A stretch of 64,000 bases of DNA from Paucibacter sp963740455 (GCA_963740455.1 CAVUEF010000006.1:323587-387586); one strand, 5' to 3'; shown: positions 45,395 through 54,434, numbered from the stretch's first letter. Program-made: numbers and translations. The notes: generated by a model not told the origin, from the letters alone.

Positions 45395-45976
45395 ATGAGC
45401 TACTGGAAGCACGACAGCGCCATCGTCGATGAAGGCGCACAGCTCGGCGAGGGCACCAAGGTCTGGCACTTCGCCCATGTGAGCAGCGGCGCGCGCATCG
45501 GCGCAGGCTGCGCGCTGGGGCAGGGCGTCTATGTCGGCAACGACGTGCGCATTGGCAACCAGGTGCGCATCCAGAACCATGTGTCGGTGTACGACGCGGT
45601 GACGCTCGAAGACGAGGTGTTCTGCGGCCCCAGCATGGTGTTCACGAATGTCTACAACCCACGCGCCGCGGTGGCGCGCAAGAACGAATACCGTCCGACC
45701 TTGGTGAGGCGCGGCGCGACGCTGGGCGCCAACTGCACGATTGTGTGCGGCGTCACCATTGGTCGCTTTGCCTTTGTCGGTGCCGGCGCGGTGGTGCAGC
45801 GCGATGTGCCCGACTTTGCGCTGGTGGTCGGTGTGCCGGCGCGGCGCATCGGCTGGATGAGCCGCTTTGGCGAGCGCTTGACGTTCAGTGACGGCCGGGC
45901 GGTCTGCCCGCATACCGGTGATGTCTATGAACTCAGCAGCGGGACTTGCGCCCTTGTCCAAGAAGGAAAGACATGA
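45395..45976 (+). CDS. wbpD: UDP-3-amino-sugar N-acetyltransferase, WbpD/WlbB-like
   Basis: A 193-residue left-handed beta-helix acetyltransferase. Hexapeptide repeats run from about residue 15 to 140 (for example GTKVWHFAHVSSGARIGAGC and VRIGNQVRIQNHVSVYDAVT). In WbpD/WlbB enzymes an Asn/Glu pair near this block serves as base. It acetylates the 3-amino group of UDP-GlcNAc(3N)A by acetyl-CoA. It starts 2 bp after wbpB and overlaps the aminotransferase gene as ATGA. Confidence 0.88.
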   Translation: MSYWKHDSAIVDEGAQLGEGTKVWHFAHVSSGARIGAGCALGQGVYVGNDVRIGNQVRIQNHVSVYDAVTLEDEVFCGPSMVFTNVYNPRAAVARKNEYRPTLVRRGATLGANCTIVCGVTIGRFAFVGAGAVVQRDVPDFALVVGVPARRIGWMSRFGERLTFSDGRAVCPHTGDVYELSSGTCALVQEGKT

Positions 45977-47163
45977 GCGCACTGCCATTCATCGACCTGA
46001 AGGCGCAATACGCGGCGCTCAAGCCCAGCATCGATGCGCGCATCCAGCGTGTGCTCGACCACGGCCAGTACATCATGGGCCCCGAGGTCAAGGAGTTGGA
46101 AGAACGCTTGGCTGCCTACACCGGCGCCAGGCACTGCGTGACGGTGGCCAGCGGCACCGAGGCCTTGCTGATCGCGCTGATGGCGCTGGACTTGAATCCC
46201 GGTGATGAGGTCATCACGACGCCCTTCACCTTTGCCGCCACGGCCGAGGTGATCGTGTTGCTGGGGGCCAAGCCGGTGTTCGTCGACATCGAGCCAGACA
46301 CCTGCAATATCGACGCCTCGCTGATAGAGGCTGCCATCACGCCGCGCACCAGGGCCATCATGCCGGTCGGCCTGTACGGGCAAGTCGCCGACATGGACCG
46401 AATCAATGCGATCGCCGATCGCCATCATCTGGCCGTGATCGAAGATGCGGCGCAAAGCTTTGGTGCCAGTTATTTTGGGCCCCAAGACGCCGATGGCGTC
46501 GCCCCCCGAGGGGAGCCCGCTGGCTTGGGGCGGCCCGGCGCCAGCGGGAGAATCCGCAAGAGCTGCAACCTCAGCACCCTAGGTTGCACCAGCTTCTTTC
46601 CGAGCAAACCGCTCGGCTGCTATGGCGACGGCGGCGCGATCTTCACCAACGACGACGCGCTCGCACAGGCCGCACGCGAGATCCGCGTGCACGGCCAGAG
46701 TGCGCGCTACACCCACACCCGGCTGGGTGTCGGCGGCCGCATGGACACGATCCAGTGCGCGGTGGTGCTGGCCAAGCTGGAGCGCTTCGATTGGGAGATC
46801 GCACAGCGCCAGAGAATCGGTGCGCGCTATCAATCTCTGCTGGCCGATCTGCCTGCATCATTGAACATTCAGCGCCTGACCGTGCGCGACGACCGCGATT
46901 GCGTCTGGGCGCAGTTCACGCTGTCGGTCGATCATCGCGAACAGGTGCAGAAACGTCTGCAAGCGGCGGGCATCCCGACCGCCATCCACTACCCGCGCCC
47001 CTTGCACCAGCAGACGGTCTATGCCTCGTATGCCAAGGGCACAAGCCTGCCGCACAGCGAGCGCGCCGCGCAGCGCGTGCTGAGTCTGCCGATGAGTGCC
47101 GACCTGAGCGAGGCTCAACAGGACAGCGTGGTGGAGGCGCTGCGCCGGGCCTTGGGGCCTTGA
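45973..47163 (+). CDS. wbpE: PLP aminotransferase WbpE/WlbC-like, carrying an in-frame palindromic insertion
   Basis: A 396-residue DegT/DnrJ/EryC1 aminotransferase that aminates the 3-keto sugar from WbpB. PLP-binding features are SGTEALLIALMAL, IEDAAQSFGASY and the Schiff-base Lys in SFFPSKPLGCYGDGGA. Between GASY and GRIRKSCNLST there are about 26 extra residues (FGPQDADGVAPRGEPAGLG...) that homologues, as I remember them, lack; they normally read SY-KGRRSCNLST. The extra DNA (46474-46551) is a nested palindrome. The frame is kept, so the enzyme may work with a surface loop insertion near the Lys. Confidence 0.87.
   Translation: MSALPFIDLKAQYAALKPSIDARIQRVLDHGQYIMGPEVKELEERLAAYTGARHCVTVASGTEALLIALMALDLNPGDEVITTPFTFAATAEVIVLLGAKPVFVDIEPDTCNIDASLIEAAITPRTRAIMPVGLYGQVADMDRINAIADRHHLAVIEDAAQSFGASYFGPQDADGVAPRGEPAGLGRPGASGRIRKSCNLSTLGCTSFFPSKPLGCYGDGGAIFTNDDALAQAAREIRVHGQSARYTHTRLGVGGRMDTIQCAVVLAKLERFDWEIAQRQRIGARYQSLLADLPASLNIQRLTVRDDRDCVWAQFTLSVDHREQVQKRLQAAGIPTAIHYPRPLHQQTVYASYAKGTSLPHSERAAQRVLSLPMSADLSEAQQDSVVEALRRALGP
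46474..46551. repeat. Palindromic REP-like element inserted in wbpE
   Basis: A 78-bp GC-rich insert with nested inverted repeats: GACGCC-gat-GGCGTC, CCCC-ccga-GGGG, and CCCGCTGG/CCAGCGGG (46517-46524 and 46540-46547), plus a CCCCAAG/CTTGGGG pair. Its reverse complement contains CCGGGCCGCCCCAAG, nearly identical to the start of the element at 47175-47189. It encodes about 26 residues in frame. Confidence 0.75.
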
Positions 47164-47167
47164 TCGC

Positions 47168-47227
47168 ATGAGCCCGCCGGGCCGTCCCAAGGGCGAATTT
47201 CGAAGGGCGCAGCCCGAAGGTAGTCCA
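47168..47227. repeat. REP-like element at the flippase gene start
   Basis: The stretch encodes MSPPGRPKGEFRRAQPEG and contains ccgggccgtcccaag, shared (one mismatch) with the reverse strand of the insert in wbpE, and ends in cagcccgaaggtagtc. I recall this peptide, SPPGRPKGE(Y/F)RSAQ, at unrelated protein ends in Burkholderiales, which marks it as a mobile or repetitive element rather than conserved protein sequence. Confidence 0.65.
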
Positions 47228-48475
47228 GTGCGCGCCGGACTACTGCGCGCCACGCTCACGCTGCTGGCCGGTGGCGTGCTGGCACAGGCCTTGCCGCTGC
47301 TGCTGGGCCCCTGGCTGACGCGCCTGTACAGCCCGCAGGAGTTTGGCCAGTTCACGCTGTTTGCCGCGCTTGCCGCCAACATCGGCGTGGTGGCCTGCGC
47401 GCGCTACGACTTCGCGCTGCCGCTGGCCCAAAGCGACGACGAGGCGCGCGACCTGATGGCCTTGTGCGCGCGCGTGCTGCTGGCCGTGACGGCGCTCAGC
47501 GCCTTGCTGGCGCTGTTGGGGCATCTCGTGTTCGACTGGCCACATATGGCCTGGCTGCCGCTGGCGGTGTTCGCCTCCGGGCTGGTGCAATGGCTGACGA
47601 TGTGGGCGACCCGGGCGCAACGCTATGCAGCTTTGGCCAAGGCGCGCGTTACGCAATACGGCGGCGGCGCGCTGGCGCAGGCAGGCGGCGGCCTGCTGGG
47701 CGCTGGCAGCCTGGGTTTGATCGCCGGGCCGGTGCTGGCTGCCTTGGTCGCCGCTTCGAGTCTGCGGAGTCCGGCGCCGCTGGGCGGCTGGGCCGGGCTG
47801 TGGCGGGTGCCGGCCAGCGCCTGGCGCGCCGCGGCGCGTAAACACCGCGACTTCCCGCTGCTCAACACCCCGCATGCCTTTGCCGGCGCCTTGCAAGACA
47901 CGCTGGCCGTGGTCTTGATAGCGGCCTGGGCAGGCGACGCGTCGGCCGGTTTCTGGGGCTTGGCGCTGCGCTATCTGAAGGCGCCCGCGAGCCTGGTCGG
48001 CGGCGCGGTGTCGCAGGCGCTCTATCCGCAACTTGCCCGACTCGACCACCAGCAAGACCTGACCCTCGCGAAACAGTCCGTACTGCAGGTGATGCGCACG
48101 CTGGCGCTGATTGCCGCTCCCTTGACGCTGCTGCTGCTGATTGCAGGGCCGACGCTGTTTGCTCTTGCGTTTGGCGAACGCTGGCGCGAGGCCGGCGAAC
48201 TGGCGCGCGCGCTGTCGCCCTATATTGCCGTGCACTTCGTGGCGGCGCCGCTGGCGGTCGTCACGCTGGCCTGGCGCGCGCAGGGCTGGGCTCTGCGTCT
48301 GGCGCTGGTCGGGCAATTGATGTTCCTGCTGGCGTTGGGTCTGGGACTCAAGCTGAACGGCTTGCATGGCGCCGCCTGGTGCGTGTCGGCTGCCATGGTG
48401 GTCTACTTTGGTTTTTATTTCTGGTCGCTCGCGCACTGGAAGGAGGTGCCCGATGTGGCTACGCACGCGGCTTAA
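47228..48475 (+). CDS. Polysaccharide flippase (Wzx-like, MOP superfamily)
   Basis: A 415-residue membrane protein with about 12 membrane segments that would flip lipid-linked repeat units across the inner membrane. The N-terminus (LLRATLTLLAGGVLAQALPLLLGPWLTRLYSPQEFG) is typical of Wzx/RfbX. GTG at 47228 begins the conserved part; the ATG at 47168 would add a 20-residue repeat-derived leader and may be used. It overlaps the acyltransferase gene by 23 bp. Confidence 0.88.
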   Translation: MRAGLLRATLTLLAGGVLAQALPLLLGPWLTRLYSPQEFGQFTLFAALAANIGVVACARYDFALPLAQSDDEARDLMALCARVLLAVTALSALLALLGHLVFDWPHMAWLPLAVFASGLVQWLTMWATRAQRYAALAKARVTQYGGGALAQAGGGLLGAGSLGLIAGPVLAALVAASSLRSPAPLGGWAGLWRVPASAWRAAARKHRDFPLLNTPHAFAGALQDTLAVVLIAAWAGDASAGFWGLALRYLKAPASLVGGAVSQALYPQLARLDHQQDLTLAKQSVLQVMRTLALIAAPLTLLLLIAGPTLFALAFGERWREAGELARALSPYIAVHFVAAPLAVVTLAWRAQGWALRLALVGQLMFLLALGLGLKLNGLHGAAWCVSAAMVVYFGFYFWSLAHWKEVPDVATHAA

Positions 48476-49063
48476 CGCCTGGCGCCGATTCTTGTGGCGG
48501 CTGCTGTTTTTCCGCATACTGTTCGGCGAGCGCGGCGCGGACGGCACTGTGCTTGCGCACACGCGAATCGCGCCCAGCACTTGCATCGAGTCTGAATCGA
48601 ATCTGCAGCTGGCCGACCATGTGTTCATAGGCCAGTTCAATTTCATCGACGCCAGCGGCGGCGTGCGCATAGCCGAGGGCGTGCAGATCACCAACTTCGT
48701 CAGCATCATCTCGCACAGCTCGCACCGCTCGCTGCGTCTGCTGGGCCGCGCTTATGTCGATCAGCAAGCCACGCCGCCCGGATACATCAAGGCGCCGGTC
48801 TCCATCGGCGCCTACACCTTCATCGGCCCGCACAGCCTGATCGAGGCCGGCAGCCGCATCGGCAAGGGCGTGGTCGTGTGTTCGCACAGCGCGGTGCGCG
48901 GCGAGGTGGCCGACTTCGCCATCGTCGCGGGCCGGCCCGCCCAGGTGATCGGCGACGTGCGAGCGCGCGACGCCAAGCTGCTTGCAGCAATATCCCGGAA
49001 CTGGCTGCGCATTACCTGGCCTGGGCTGGCGAGTTGCCGTCTGCCCATGCCGAGCCCGACTGA
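48453..49063 (+). CDS. Left-handed beta-helix acyltransferase, probable single-base deletion
   Basis: A hexapeptide-repeat O-acyltransferase (WbbJ/maltose-acetyltransferase-like) of about 203 residues. A hydrophobic N-terminal stretch (RRFLWRLLFFRILF) precedes beta-helix coils such as GQFNFIDASGGVRIAEGVQI, with the catalytic His in SIISHSSHRS. GGAGG stands 7 bases before the ATG. Near 48990 the frame shifts: the alternative frame reads IPELAAHYLAWAGELPSAHAEPD and stops at 49063, one base before the next gene's ATG, which is far more natural than reading on. It probably acetylates a sugar in the surface polymer. Confidence 0.8.
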
Positions 49064-49064
49064 T

Positions 49065-50130
49065 ATGCGCTATGTGCTGCTGGGCGATGCCCAGAGTCCG
49101 CATCTGTTGAAGTGGGCCCGGGCGTTGGCGCCCCAGGTCGAGCTGTGGGTGGCGTCGTCGCGCGGTTTCGACGCGGGCTTCGATGACTTGCTGCCTCCGA
49201 AGCGGCGCCTGGCGCTGAATACCAAGGCCGATCAGGCGGGTGGCAACATCGGACTGCTGCTCAAGCTGCCGCAGCTCGGCGCTTGGCTGCGTGGGTCGAT
49301 GCCGATTGCATCAACGCGCATTACCTCACTTCGCACGGCACGTTGGCGTGGTTGGCCAAGCGCTTGTGGCGCTTGCGCGCGAAGCTCGTCGGTTCGGCCT
49401 GGGGCAGCGACATTCTGGTCGCGCCGCAGCGAAACGCCATCTACCGCTGGCTCACGCGTCGCGTGTTGCAGAGTTGCGATTTGTGCACCAGCGATTCGCA
49501 ACACATGAGCGAGCGCATGCGCGAGCTCGGTGCGGCTGAGGTGATGACATTTGCGTTCGGACTCGACAGTTGCCGCCGCCTGCGGCACAGAAACAGCCGC
49601 AGCTGTTTTTTGCGAATCGCGCGCTCGAATCCATCTACCGGCCGCAACGGGTGTTGGAGCTGTTTGCAGCGCTGGCACGCACGCAGCCCGAAGCACGTCT
49701 GCTGATCGCCAACGACGGTTCACTCAAAGCGCAGTTGCAGGCCTGGGTGAACGCGCAAGGACTGTCGCAGCAGGTGCAGTTTGTCGGCCGGCTCATTGCT
49801 GCGGATCAGGCGCGCTGCTATGACCAGGCGCAGTGGTATCTGAGCCTGCCGCAAAGCGACTCGGTGGCGGTGTCGGTGCTGGAGGCAATGGCGCATGGCT
49901 GCGTGCCGCTGCTGTCCGATCTGCCGGCGAACCGCGAACTGGTGCGGTCTAGCGTCAACGGTTTGATCGTTGCCGACAGCGCCTTGCCGACCGCAGCCGA
50001 TCTGCAGCCGCTGCTGGCGCGGGCTTCAGAGATCGCCGCGCATAACCGCGACTGGGTGGCGCAGCACGGACTTTTTGCGCCGGCGGTGGCGCGCTATCTG
50101 GTTCGCTTGCGCAGCATCATCACAGCATGA
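49065..50130 (+). CDS. GT4-type glycosyltransferase, two apparent single-base deletions
   Basis: Three consecutive frames join into one 355-residue protein: 49065-49290 (MRYVLLGDAQSPHLLKWA), about 49291-49567 (VDADCINAHYLTSHGTLAWL and SAWGSDILVAP), and about 49568-50130 (QLFFANRALESIYRPQRVL to SVAVSVLEAMAHGCVPLLSD). The last segment is the GT4 donor-binding fold with the E-x7-E-like SVLEAMAHGCVPL motif. One base must be restored at each join. The 4-bp overlap with the following GT supports the end point. Donor and acceptor are unknown. Confidence 0.82.
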
Positions 50131-51356
50131 ACATCCTGCTCATCAACCACTACGCCGGCTCGACGCGCCACGGCATGGAATACCGGCCGTATTACCTGGC
50201 GCGCGAATGGGTGCGGCTGGGTCACAAGGTGCAGATCGTGGCGGGGTCGTATTCGCATGTGCGTACGGTGCAGCCCGAGGTCGGGGATAGGCCGCTCGAC
50301 GAGGCGCTCGACGGCATCCGCTACCGCTGGTATCGGACGCCGAGCTACCGCGGCAACGGCGTGAAACGGGCGCTCAGCATCTGGTCGTTCCTGCGCCAGG
50401 TGTGGAGCGACACGTCGCGGCTGGTGCGTGAGTTCAAGCCCGACCTGGTGATTGCCAGCAGCACTTATCCGATGGACATCTGGGTGGCGCGGCGTGTGGC
50501 GCGCGAAGCGGGCGCCAAGCTGGTCTACGAGGTGCACGACTTGTGGCCGCTGTCGCCGATCGAGCTCTCCGGCATGTCGCCCAAGCACCCGTTCATACGC
50601 ATCTGCCAGAAGGCCGAGAACGACGCCTATCGCGATGCCGACGTCGTCGTGTCGATGCTGCCGAAGGTGGCGGAGCATATGGCAGCGCATGGGTTGGACT
50701 TGGCCAAACTGCACATCGTGCCCAACGGCATCACGCTCGACGAGTGGCAAGGAGAGCTGCCGCCGTTGAACCCGGAACTCGCCGCGCGTATCGAGGCGCA
50801 GCGTGCGGCAGGGCGCGTCGTGGTCGGCTATGCGGGATCGCACGGCAGGCCCAATGCGCTGGACACCTTGCTCGACGCGGCAGCGCTGCTGAAAGACCAG
50901 CCGATCTCGTTCGTGTGCGTCGGCGACGGTCTTGAAAAGACCAGGCTGCAAGCGCGCGCCAAGGAGCTTGGCTTGCAGCATCTGCACTTCTTCGCGCCGA
51001 TTCCGAAGGCGCAGATTCCCGCGCTGCTGGCAATGTTCGACATTGCCTACATCGGCTGGCAGAAAGTGCCGATCTACCGCTTCGGCATTGCGCCGAACAA
51101 GCTGATGGACTACATGATGGCGGGGTGCGCGGTGCTGCACTCGGTCGAAGCCGGCAACGACCCGGTGATGGAGGCGGGCTGCGGGCTTACGGTGGCGCCC
51201 GAGTCCGCGCAGGCGGTGGCCGATGGCTTGCTGCGCTTGGCTAGCTTGAGCCCGCAGCAGCGCCGCGAGATGGGCGCGCGCGGCCCGGGCTTTGTGCTGG
51301 CCAATCATGTCTACCCGGTGCTCGCAAAGCGTTTCTTGTCGGCTTGCGGGAATTGA
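50127..51356 (+). CDS. GT4-type glycosyltransferase (WbuB-like)
   Basis: A 409-residue cytoplasmic glycosyltransferase. The N-terminal acceptor domain begins MNILLINHYAGSTRHGMEYR; the C-terminal donor domain contains PNGITLDEW, VGYAGSHGRPNALDTLLDAA and FGIAPNKLMDYMMAGCAVLH. This arrangement and the N-terminal sequence resemble WbuB, an amino-sugar transferase of O-antigen loci. No frame interruption is seen. It ends 56 bp before a toxin-antitoxin module. Confidence 0.88.
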   Translation: MNILLINHYAGSTRHGMEYRPYYLAREWVRLGHKVQIVAGSYSHVRTVQPEVGDRPLDEALDGIRYRWYRTPSYRGNGVKRALSIWSFLRQVWSDTSRLVREFKPDLVIASSTYPMDIWVARRVAREAGAKLVYEVHDLWPLSPIELSGMSPKHPFIRICQKAENDAYRDADVVVSMLPKVAEHMAAHGLDLAKLHIVPNGITLDEWQGELPPLNPELAARIEAQRAAGRVVVGYAGSHGRPNALDTLLDAAALLKDQPISFVCVGDGLEKTRLQARAKELGLQHLHFFAPIPKAQIPALLAMFDIAYIGWQKVPIYRFGIAPNKLMDYMMAGCAVLHSVEAGNDPVMEAGCGLTVAPESAQAVADGLLRLASLSPQQRREMGARGPGFVLANHVYPVLAKRFLSACGN

Positions 51357-51387
51357 CTGTTTCCGCACCAAGACGAAACTCTTGTGC

Positions 51388-51405
51388 ATCACTAAGTGAT
51401 ATAGT
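51388..51405 (+). promoter_or_regulatory. Operator palindrome and -10 box of the first RelE/XRE module
   Basis: ATCACT-A-AGTGAT (51388-51400) is a perfect 13-bp palindrome overlapping a TATAGT -10 box (51400-51405). The toxin ATG is only 7 nt beyond the -10, so a leaderless or nearly leaderless mRNA is predicted. No good -35 is visible. Confidence 0.55.
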
Positions 51406-51412
51406 AAGCGCC

Positions 51413-51795
51413 ATGCGTCGTGTCTTCAAAACGCGTTACTTTGCCCGTTGGATGCGCAAGACGGCATTGACCGATGCGCTGCTTTGTTCAGCTGTTTCGG
51501 AGATGGCTGCCGGCCTCTTTGAGGCGGACCTGGGGGTGGCGTGATCAAGAAGCGCGTGGCCTTGCCGGGGCGCGGCAAGAGTGGGAGTGCGCGCACTCTG
51601 GTCGCGACCAACAGGGGGAGTCGGTGGTTCTTTGTTTTCGGCTTTGAGAAGAATGAGCGGGCCAACATCAGTCCCAGGGAGCTTGAGGCCGTGCAACTGA
51701 TTGCGGCAGACTTGCTGAGGCTGACCTCAGGCGAGCTTGATTCGCATGTCGCCAGTGAAGCACTGAAGGAGATTTGTCATGGCAGCGAAGGCTAA
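51413..51795 (+). CDS. RelE/ParE-superfamily toxin, apparent single-base deletion
   Basis: Two short frames join into a 127-residue RelE-like toxin: MRRVFKTRYFARWMRKTALTDA and so on to about 51534, then IKKRVALPGRGKSGSARTLV with FFVFGFEKNERANIS, the conserved core of this toxin type. The break is a run of five G (51532-51536); six would give GGVIKKR and one continuous frame. Members cleave mRNA on the ribosome. The stop overlaps the antitoxin gene by 17 bp. Confidence 0.85.
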
Positions 51796-52102
51796 GGGAG
51801 GCAGCAAGATTCTCGGCGCAGTCCATGAGACGGCGCGTAGTCTGCATGTCGAAGGTTTTATAGATATCCGCAGAATGCAGCGTTACGACGCGCTTTGTCT
51901 GGAGCCTGTCCCCGATTACTCGAGTGCGAAGATTCGTGCCCTGCGTGCTCGGCACAAGCTCAGTCAAGCGGTCTTTGCCTCTGTGCTTAACACCAGCCTC
52001 TCGACCATCCGGCAATGGGAAATCGGCGACAAACACCCCAGCGGACCATCGCTGAAGTTGCTCAGCTTGCTCGACAAGAAGGGTTTGGAGGTCCTGATTT
52101 GA
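51779..52102 (+). CDS. XRE-family antitoxin
   Basis: A 107-residue protein with a C-terminal helix-turn-helix (KIRALRARHKLSQAVFASVL followed by NTSLSTIRQWEIGDKHPSG, about residues 47-88), the HigA/YgiT-like antitoxin type that neutralises the RelE-like toxin and represses the operon. It overlaps the toxin gene by 17 bp. The following gene in the polysaccharide locus starts 76 bp downstream. Confidence 0.88.
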   Translation: MAAKAKGGSKILGAVHETARSLHVEGFIDIRRMQRYDALCLEPVPDYSSAKIRALRARHKLSQAVFASVLNTSLSTIRQWEIGDKHPSGPSLKLLSLLDKKGLEVLI

Positions 52103-52177
52103 ACAGGGCTGCCGCACTCCCCCCTTTGCGGGCCGTGCGGGGTGCACAGAAACATCTGCTGGTTTTGGATGGGAAAA

Positions 52178-53344
52178 ATGATTGAATCGCTGCCTTTCCT
52201 TCCCTTCGCCCAACCCGAAATCGGCGAAGAAGAAATTGCCGAGGTGGTCGATACCTTGCGTTCGGGCTGGGTCACCACCGGCCCCAAGGCCAAGCGCTTC
52301 GAGCAGGCCTTCACCGAATTCCTGGGCGACTCGGCCATCGAATCGATTGCCGTCAACTCGGCCACCGCGGGCTTGCATCTGGCGCTCGAAGCGCTGGGCA
52401 TCGGCCCTGGCGACGAGGTCATCACGACCACGCACACCTTCACCGCCACCGCCGAGGTGGCGCGCTATCTGGGCGCCGATGTGGTGCTGGTCGACATCGA
52501 CCCGAACACCTTGAACATCGACCCCAAACTGGTGGAAGCCGCGATCACGCCGCGCACGCGCTGCATCATCCCCGTGCACTTCGGCGGCCTGGCGGTCGAC
52601 ATGCTGGAGATCCTGGACATCGCGCGCCGCCACAAGTTGCGCGTGGTCGAAGACGCCGCGCATTGCCTGCCCAGCACCCTCGAGGGCGAGCTGATCGGCA
52701 CGCTGGGCAGCGACGCCACCGTGTTCAGCTTCTATGCCAACAAGACCATCACGACCGGCGAGGGCGGCATGCTGTGCACGCGCAATTCCGCGCTTGCCGT
52801 GCGCGCCAGGCTGATGCGGCTGCACGGCATGAACCGCGACGCCTTCGATCGCTTCACCGCCAAGGTACCCAGCTGGTACTACGAGATCGTGGCACCCGGC
52901 TTCAAGTACAACCTGACCGACATCGCCGCGTCGCTGGGTCTGCACCAGCTCAAACGCGCGCGCGGTTTTCAGGCGCGGCGTGCGCAGATTGCGCAGCAGT
53001 ATCAACAGGCATTCGCCGCGCTGCCGGTGATCCTGCCGCCCGACGCGCCCGAGGGCGACATGCACTCGTGGCACTTGTATGTGCTGCGTCTGCGCGACGA
53101 CGCACCGCTGTCGCGCGACGCCTTGATCGAAGCGCTGTTCGCCGCCGGCATCGGTTGCAGCGTGCACTACATCCCGCTGCACCTGCACCCGTATTGGCGC
53201 GACCGCTATGGCCTCAAGCCCGAGCAGTTTCCGCACAGCCACAAGGCCTACGAGCAGATGCTGAGCCTGCCCATTTATACGAAGATGAGCGACGCCGATG
53301 TCGATCGCGTGATCGCCGCCGTGACGACTGCGTTGCAGGTTTGA
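52178..53344 (+). CDS. DegT/DnrJ/EryC1 aminotransferase (PglE-like)
   Basis: A 388-residue PLP aminotransferase for nucleotide-sugar 4-keto substrates. It opens PFLPFAQPEIGEEEIAEVVD; binding features are VNSATAGLHLALEAL, VVEDAAHCLPS and the Schiff-base Lys in FSFYANKTITTGEGGM. It is followed 4 bp later by a phosphoglycosyltransferase gene, as pglE/pglC-type genes often are, so with the WbpM-like dehydratase it probably makes a UDP-4-amino-trideoxy sugar such as a bacillosamine precursor. ATG at 52178 is chosen; 52169 is possible. Confidence 0.88.
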   Translation: MIESLPFLPFAQPEIGEEEIAEVVDTLRSGWVTTGPKAKRFEQAFTEFLGDSAIESIAVNSATAGLHLALEALGIGPGDEVITTTHTFTATAEVARYLGADVVLVDIDPNTLNIDPKLVEAAITPRTRCIIPVHFGGLAVDMLEILDIARRHKLRVVEDAAHCLPSTLEGELIGTLGSDATVFSFYANKTITTGEGGMLCTRNSALAVRARLMRLHGMNRDAFDRFTAKVPSWYYEIVAPGFKYNLTDIAASLGLHQLKRARGFQARRAQIAQQYQQAFAALPVILPPDAPEGDMHSWHLYVLRLRDDAPLSRDALIEALFAAGIGCSVHYIPLHLHPYWRDRYGLKPEQFPHSHKAYEQMLSLPIYTKMSDADVDRVIAAVTTALQV

Positions 53345-53348
53345 GTCT

Positions 53349-53942
53349 GTGTCCAAGCGCCTGTTCGACATCGTGCTCTCCAGCCTGGGCCTGCTGCTGC
53401 TGAGCCCCTTGTTGCTGGCGCTGGCGTTGTGGATCAAGCTCGATTCGCCCGGGCCGGCCTTGTTCAGGCAGCAGCGCGTGGGGCGGCACGGCGTGCGGTT
53501 CGACATCCACAAATTCCGCACCATGCGCGCCGACGCGCCCGAACTGGGCCCGCAGATCACGGTCGGGCTGGACGCCCGCATCACGCGCAGCGGCGCCTGG
53601 CTGCGCCGCCACAAGCTCGACGAATTGCCGCAGCTCTGGGACGTGCTGCGCGGCGCGATGAGCCTGGTCGGCCCGCGCCCCGAGGTGCCGCGTTATGTGG
53701 CCTTGTACCCGGACGACGTGCGGGCCATCGTGCTCTCGGTGCGGCCTGGCATCACCGATCTGGCCTCGATCGAATACAGGGATGAGAGCGCGGTGCTGGC
53801 GCGCGCGACAGATGCCGAGCGTGCCTATGTGCTTGAGGTCATGCCGGCCAAGCTGGCGCTGGCGGTGCGCTATGTGCAAGGGCGCAGTTTTTGGGGCGAC
53901 TTGAAGCTGATAGCGCGCACGCTCAAAGCAATTCTTGCTTGA
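53349..53942 (+). CDS. Initiating phosphoglycosyltransferase (PglC/WcaJ-type)
   Basis: A 197-residue monotopic phosphoglycosyltransferase that transfers a sugar-1-phosphate to undecaprenyl phosphate, starting the repeat unit. One N-terminal membrane-dipping helix (IVLSSLGLLLLSPLLLALAL) is followed by the conserved KFRTMR, the catalytic DE in HKLDELPQLWDVLRG, and SLVGPRPEVPRY. It has the small PglC size without the WcaJ N-terminal domain. Start GTG at 53349. Confidence 0.93.
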   Translation: MSKRLFDIVLSSLGLLLLSPLLLALALWIKLDSPGPALFRQQRVGRHGVRFDIHKFRTMRADAPELGPQITVGLDARITRSGAWLRRHKLDELPQLWDVLRGAMSLVGPRPEVPRYVALYPDDVRAIVLSVRPGITDLASIEYRDESAVLARATDAERAYVLEVMPAKLALAVRYVQGRSFWGDLKLIARTLKAILA

Positions 53943-53960
53943 GCGGCAAGAGAGCCCTTC

Positions 53961-54434
53961 TCAGGAAGTCAAGCCACGGCTCTGGCAATATTGGGCGACG
54001 GTTTGCGCAAAGCCGCACAACAGTGGCACCAGCTTGTGGCCCTCGTTGAGGGCTTCGGCCAACTCGGCGGTATCGCGCACATATTCGTGCACCATGCGGT
54101 TACGCAGCCGGCGCGCCGCAAGCCAGTTGTCGGCTGATGCCAACAGGCCGAGCTTTTCGGCGCGATCCAGATTGTCGATGGCAGGCCCTACGCTCTCGGC
54201 CAGGCAGCGCAGCAGTTCTGGCAAAAGTTTGTCGCCCAAGGTGTCTTGAAGCCGGCCGAAGCGCGCCACGAAAGCATCAGTGCGCTCTGATTCGGCCTGG
54301 TCATGGCGCAGCGCTGCTGCACGGTCGGCTGTGAACGGCTGCGCAAACAGGCGCACGTCCGTCTGCATCAGCTTTGCAGATTCAAGCGCCACGGTTTCCA
54401 GCAGAAACGTGAGCCGTTCATTGGCAGAACTCAC
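53961..54434 (-). CDS. hepT: HepT-like HEPN toxin
   Basis: A 157-residue all-helical HEPN-domain protein. The RNase motif R-x4-H is in RLRNRMVHEYVRD (near residue 112). HepT acts as an RNase toxin and is silenced when its partner MntA adenylylates the Tyr near that motif; the Tyr of HEY is present. It overlaps mntA by 4 bp. It is convergent with the PglC-like gene, 18 bp away, in opposite orientation to the polysaccharide genes. Confidence 0.85.
   Translation of the reverse strand: MSSANERLTFLLETVALESAKLMQTDVRLFAQPFTADRAAALRHDQAESERTDAFVARFGRLQDTLGDKLLPELLRCLAESVGPAIDNLDRAEKLGLLASADNWLAARRLRNRMVHEYVRDTAELAEALNEGHKLVPLLCGFAQTVAQYCQSRGLTS

Noticed and set aside
47623..48709. Minus-strand frames opposite the flippase gene
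   Set aside because: Gln/Arg-rich antisense translation without domains.
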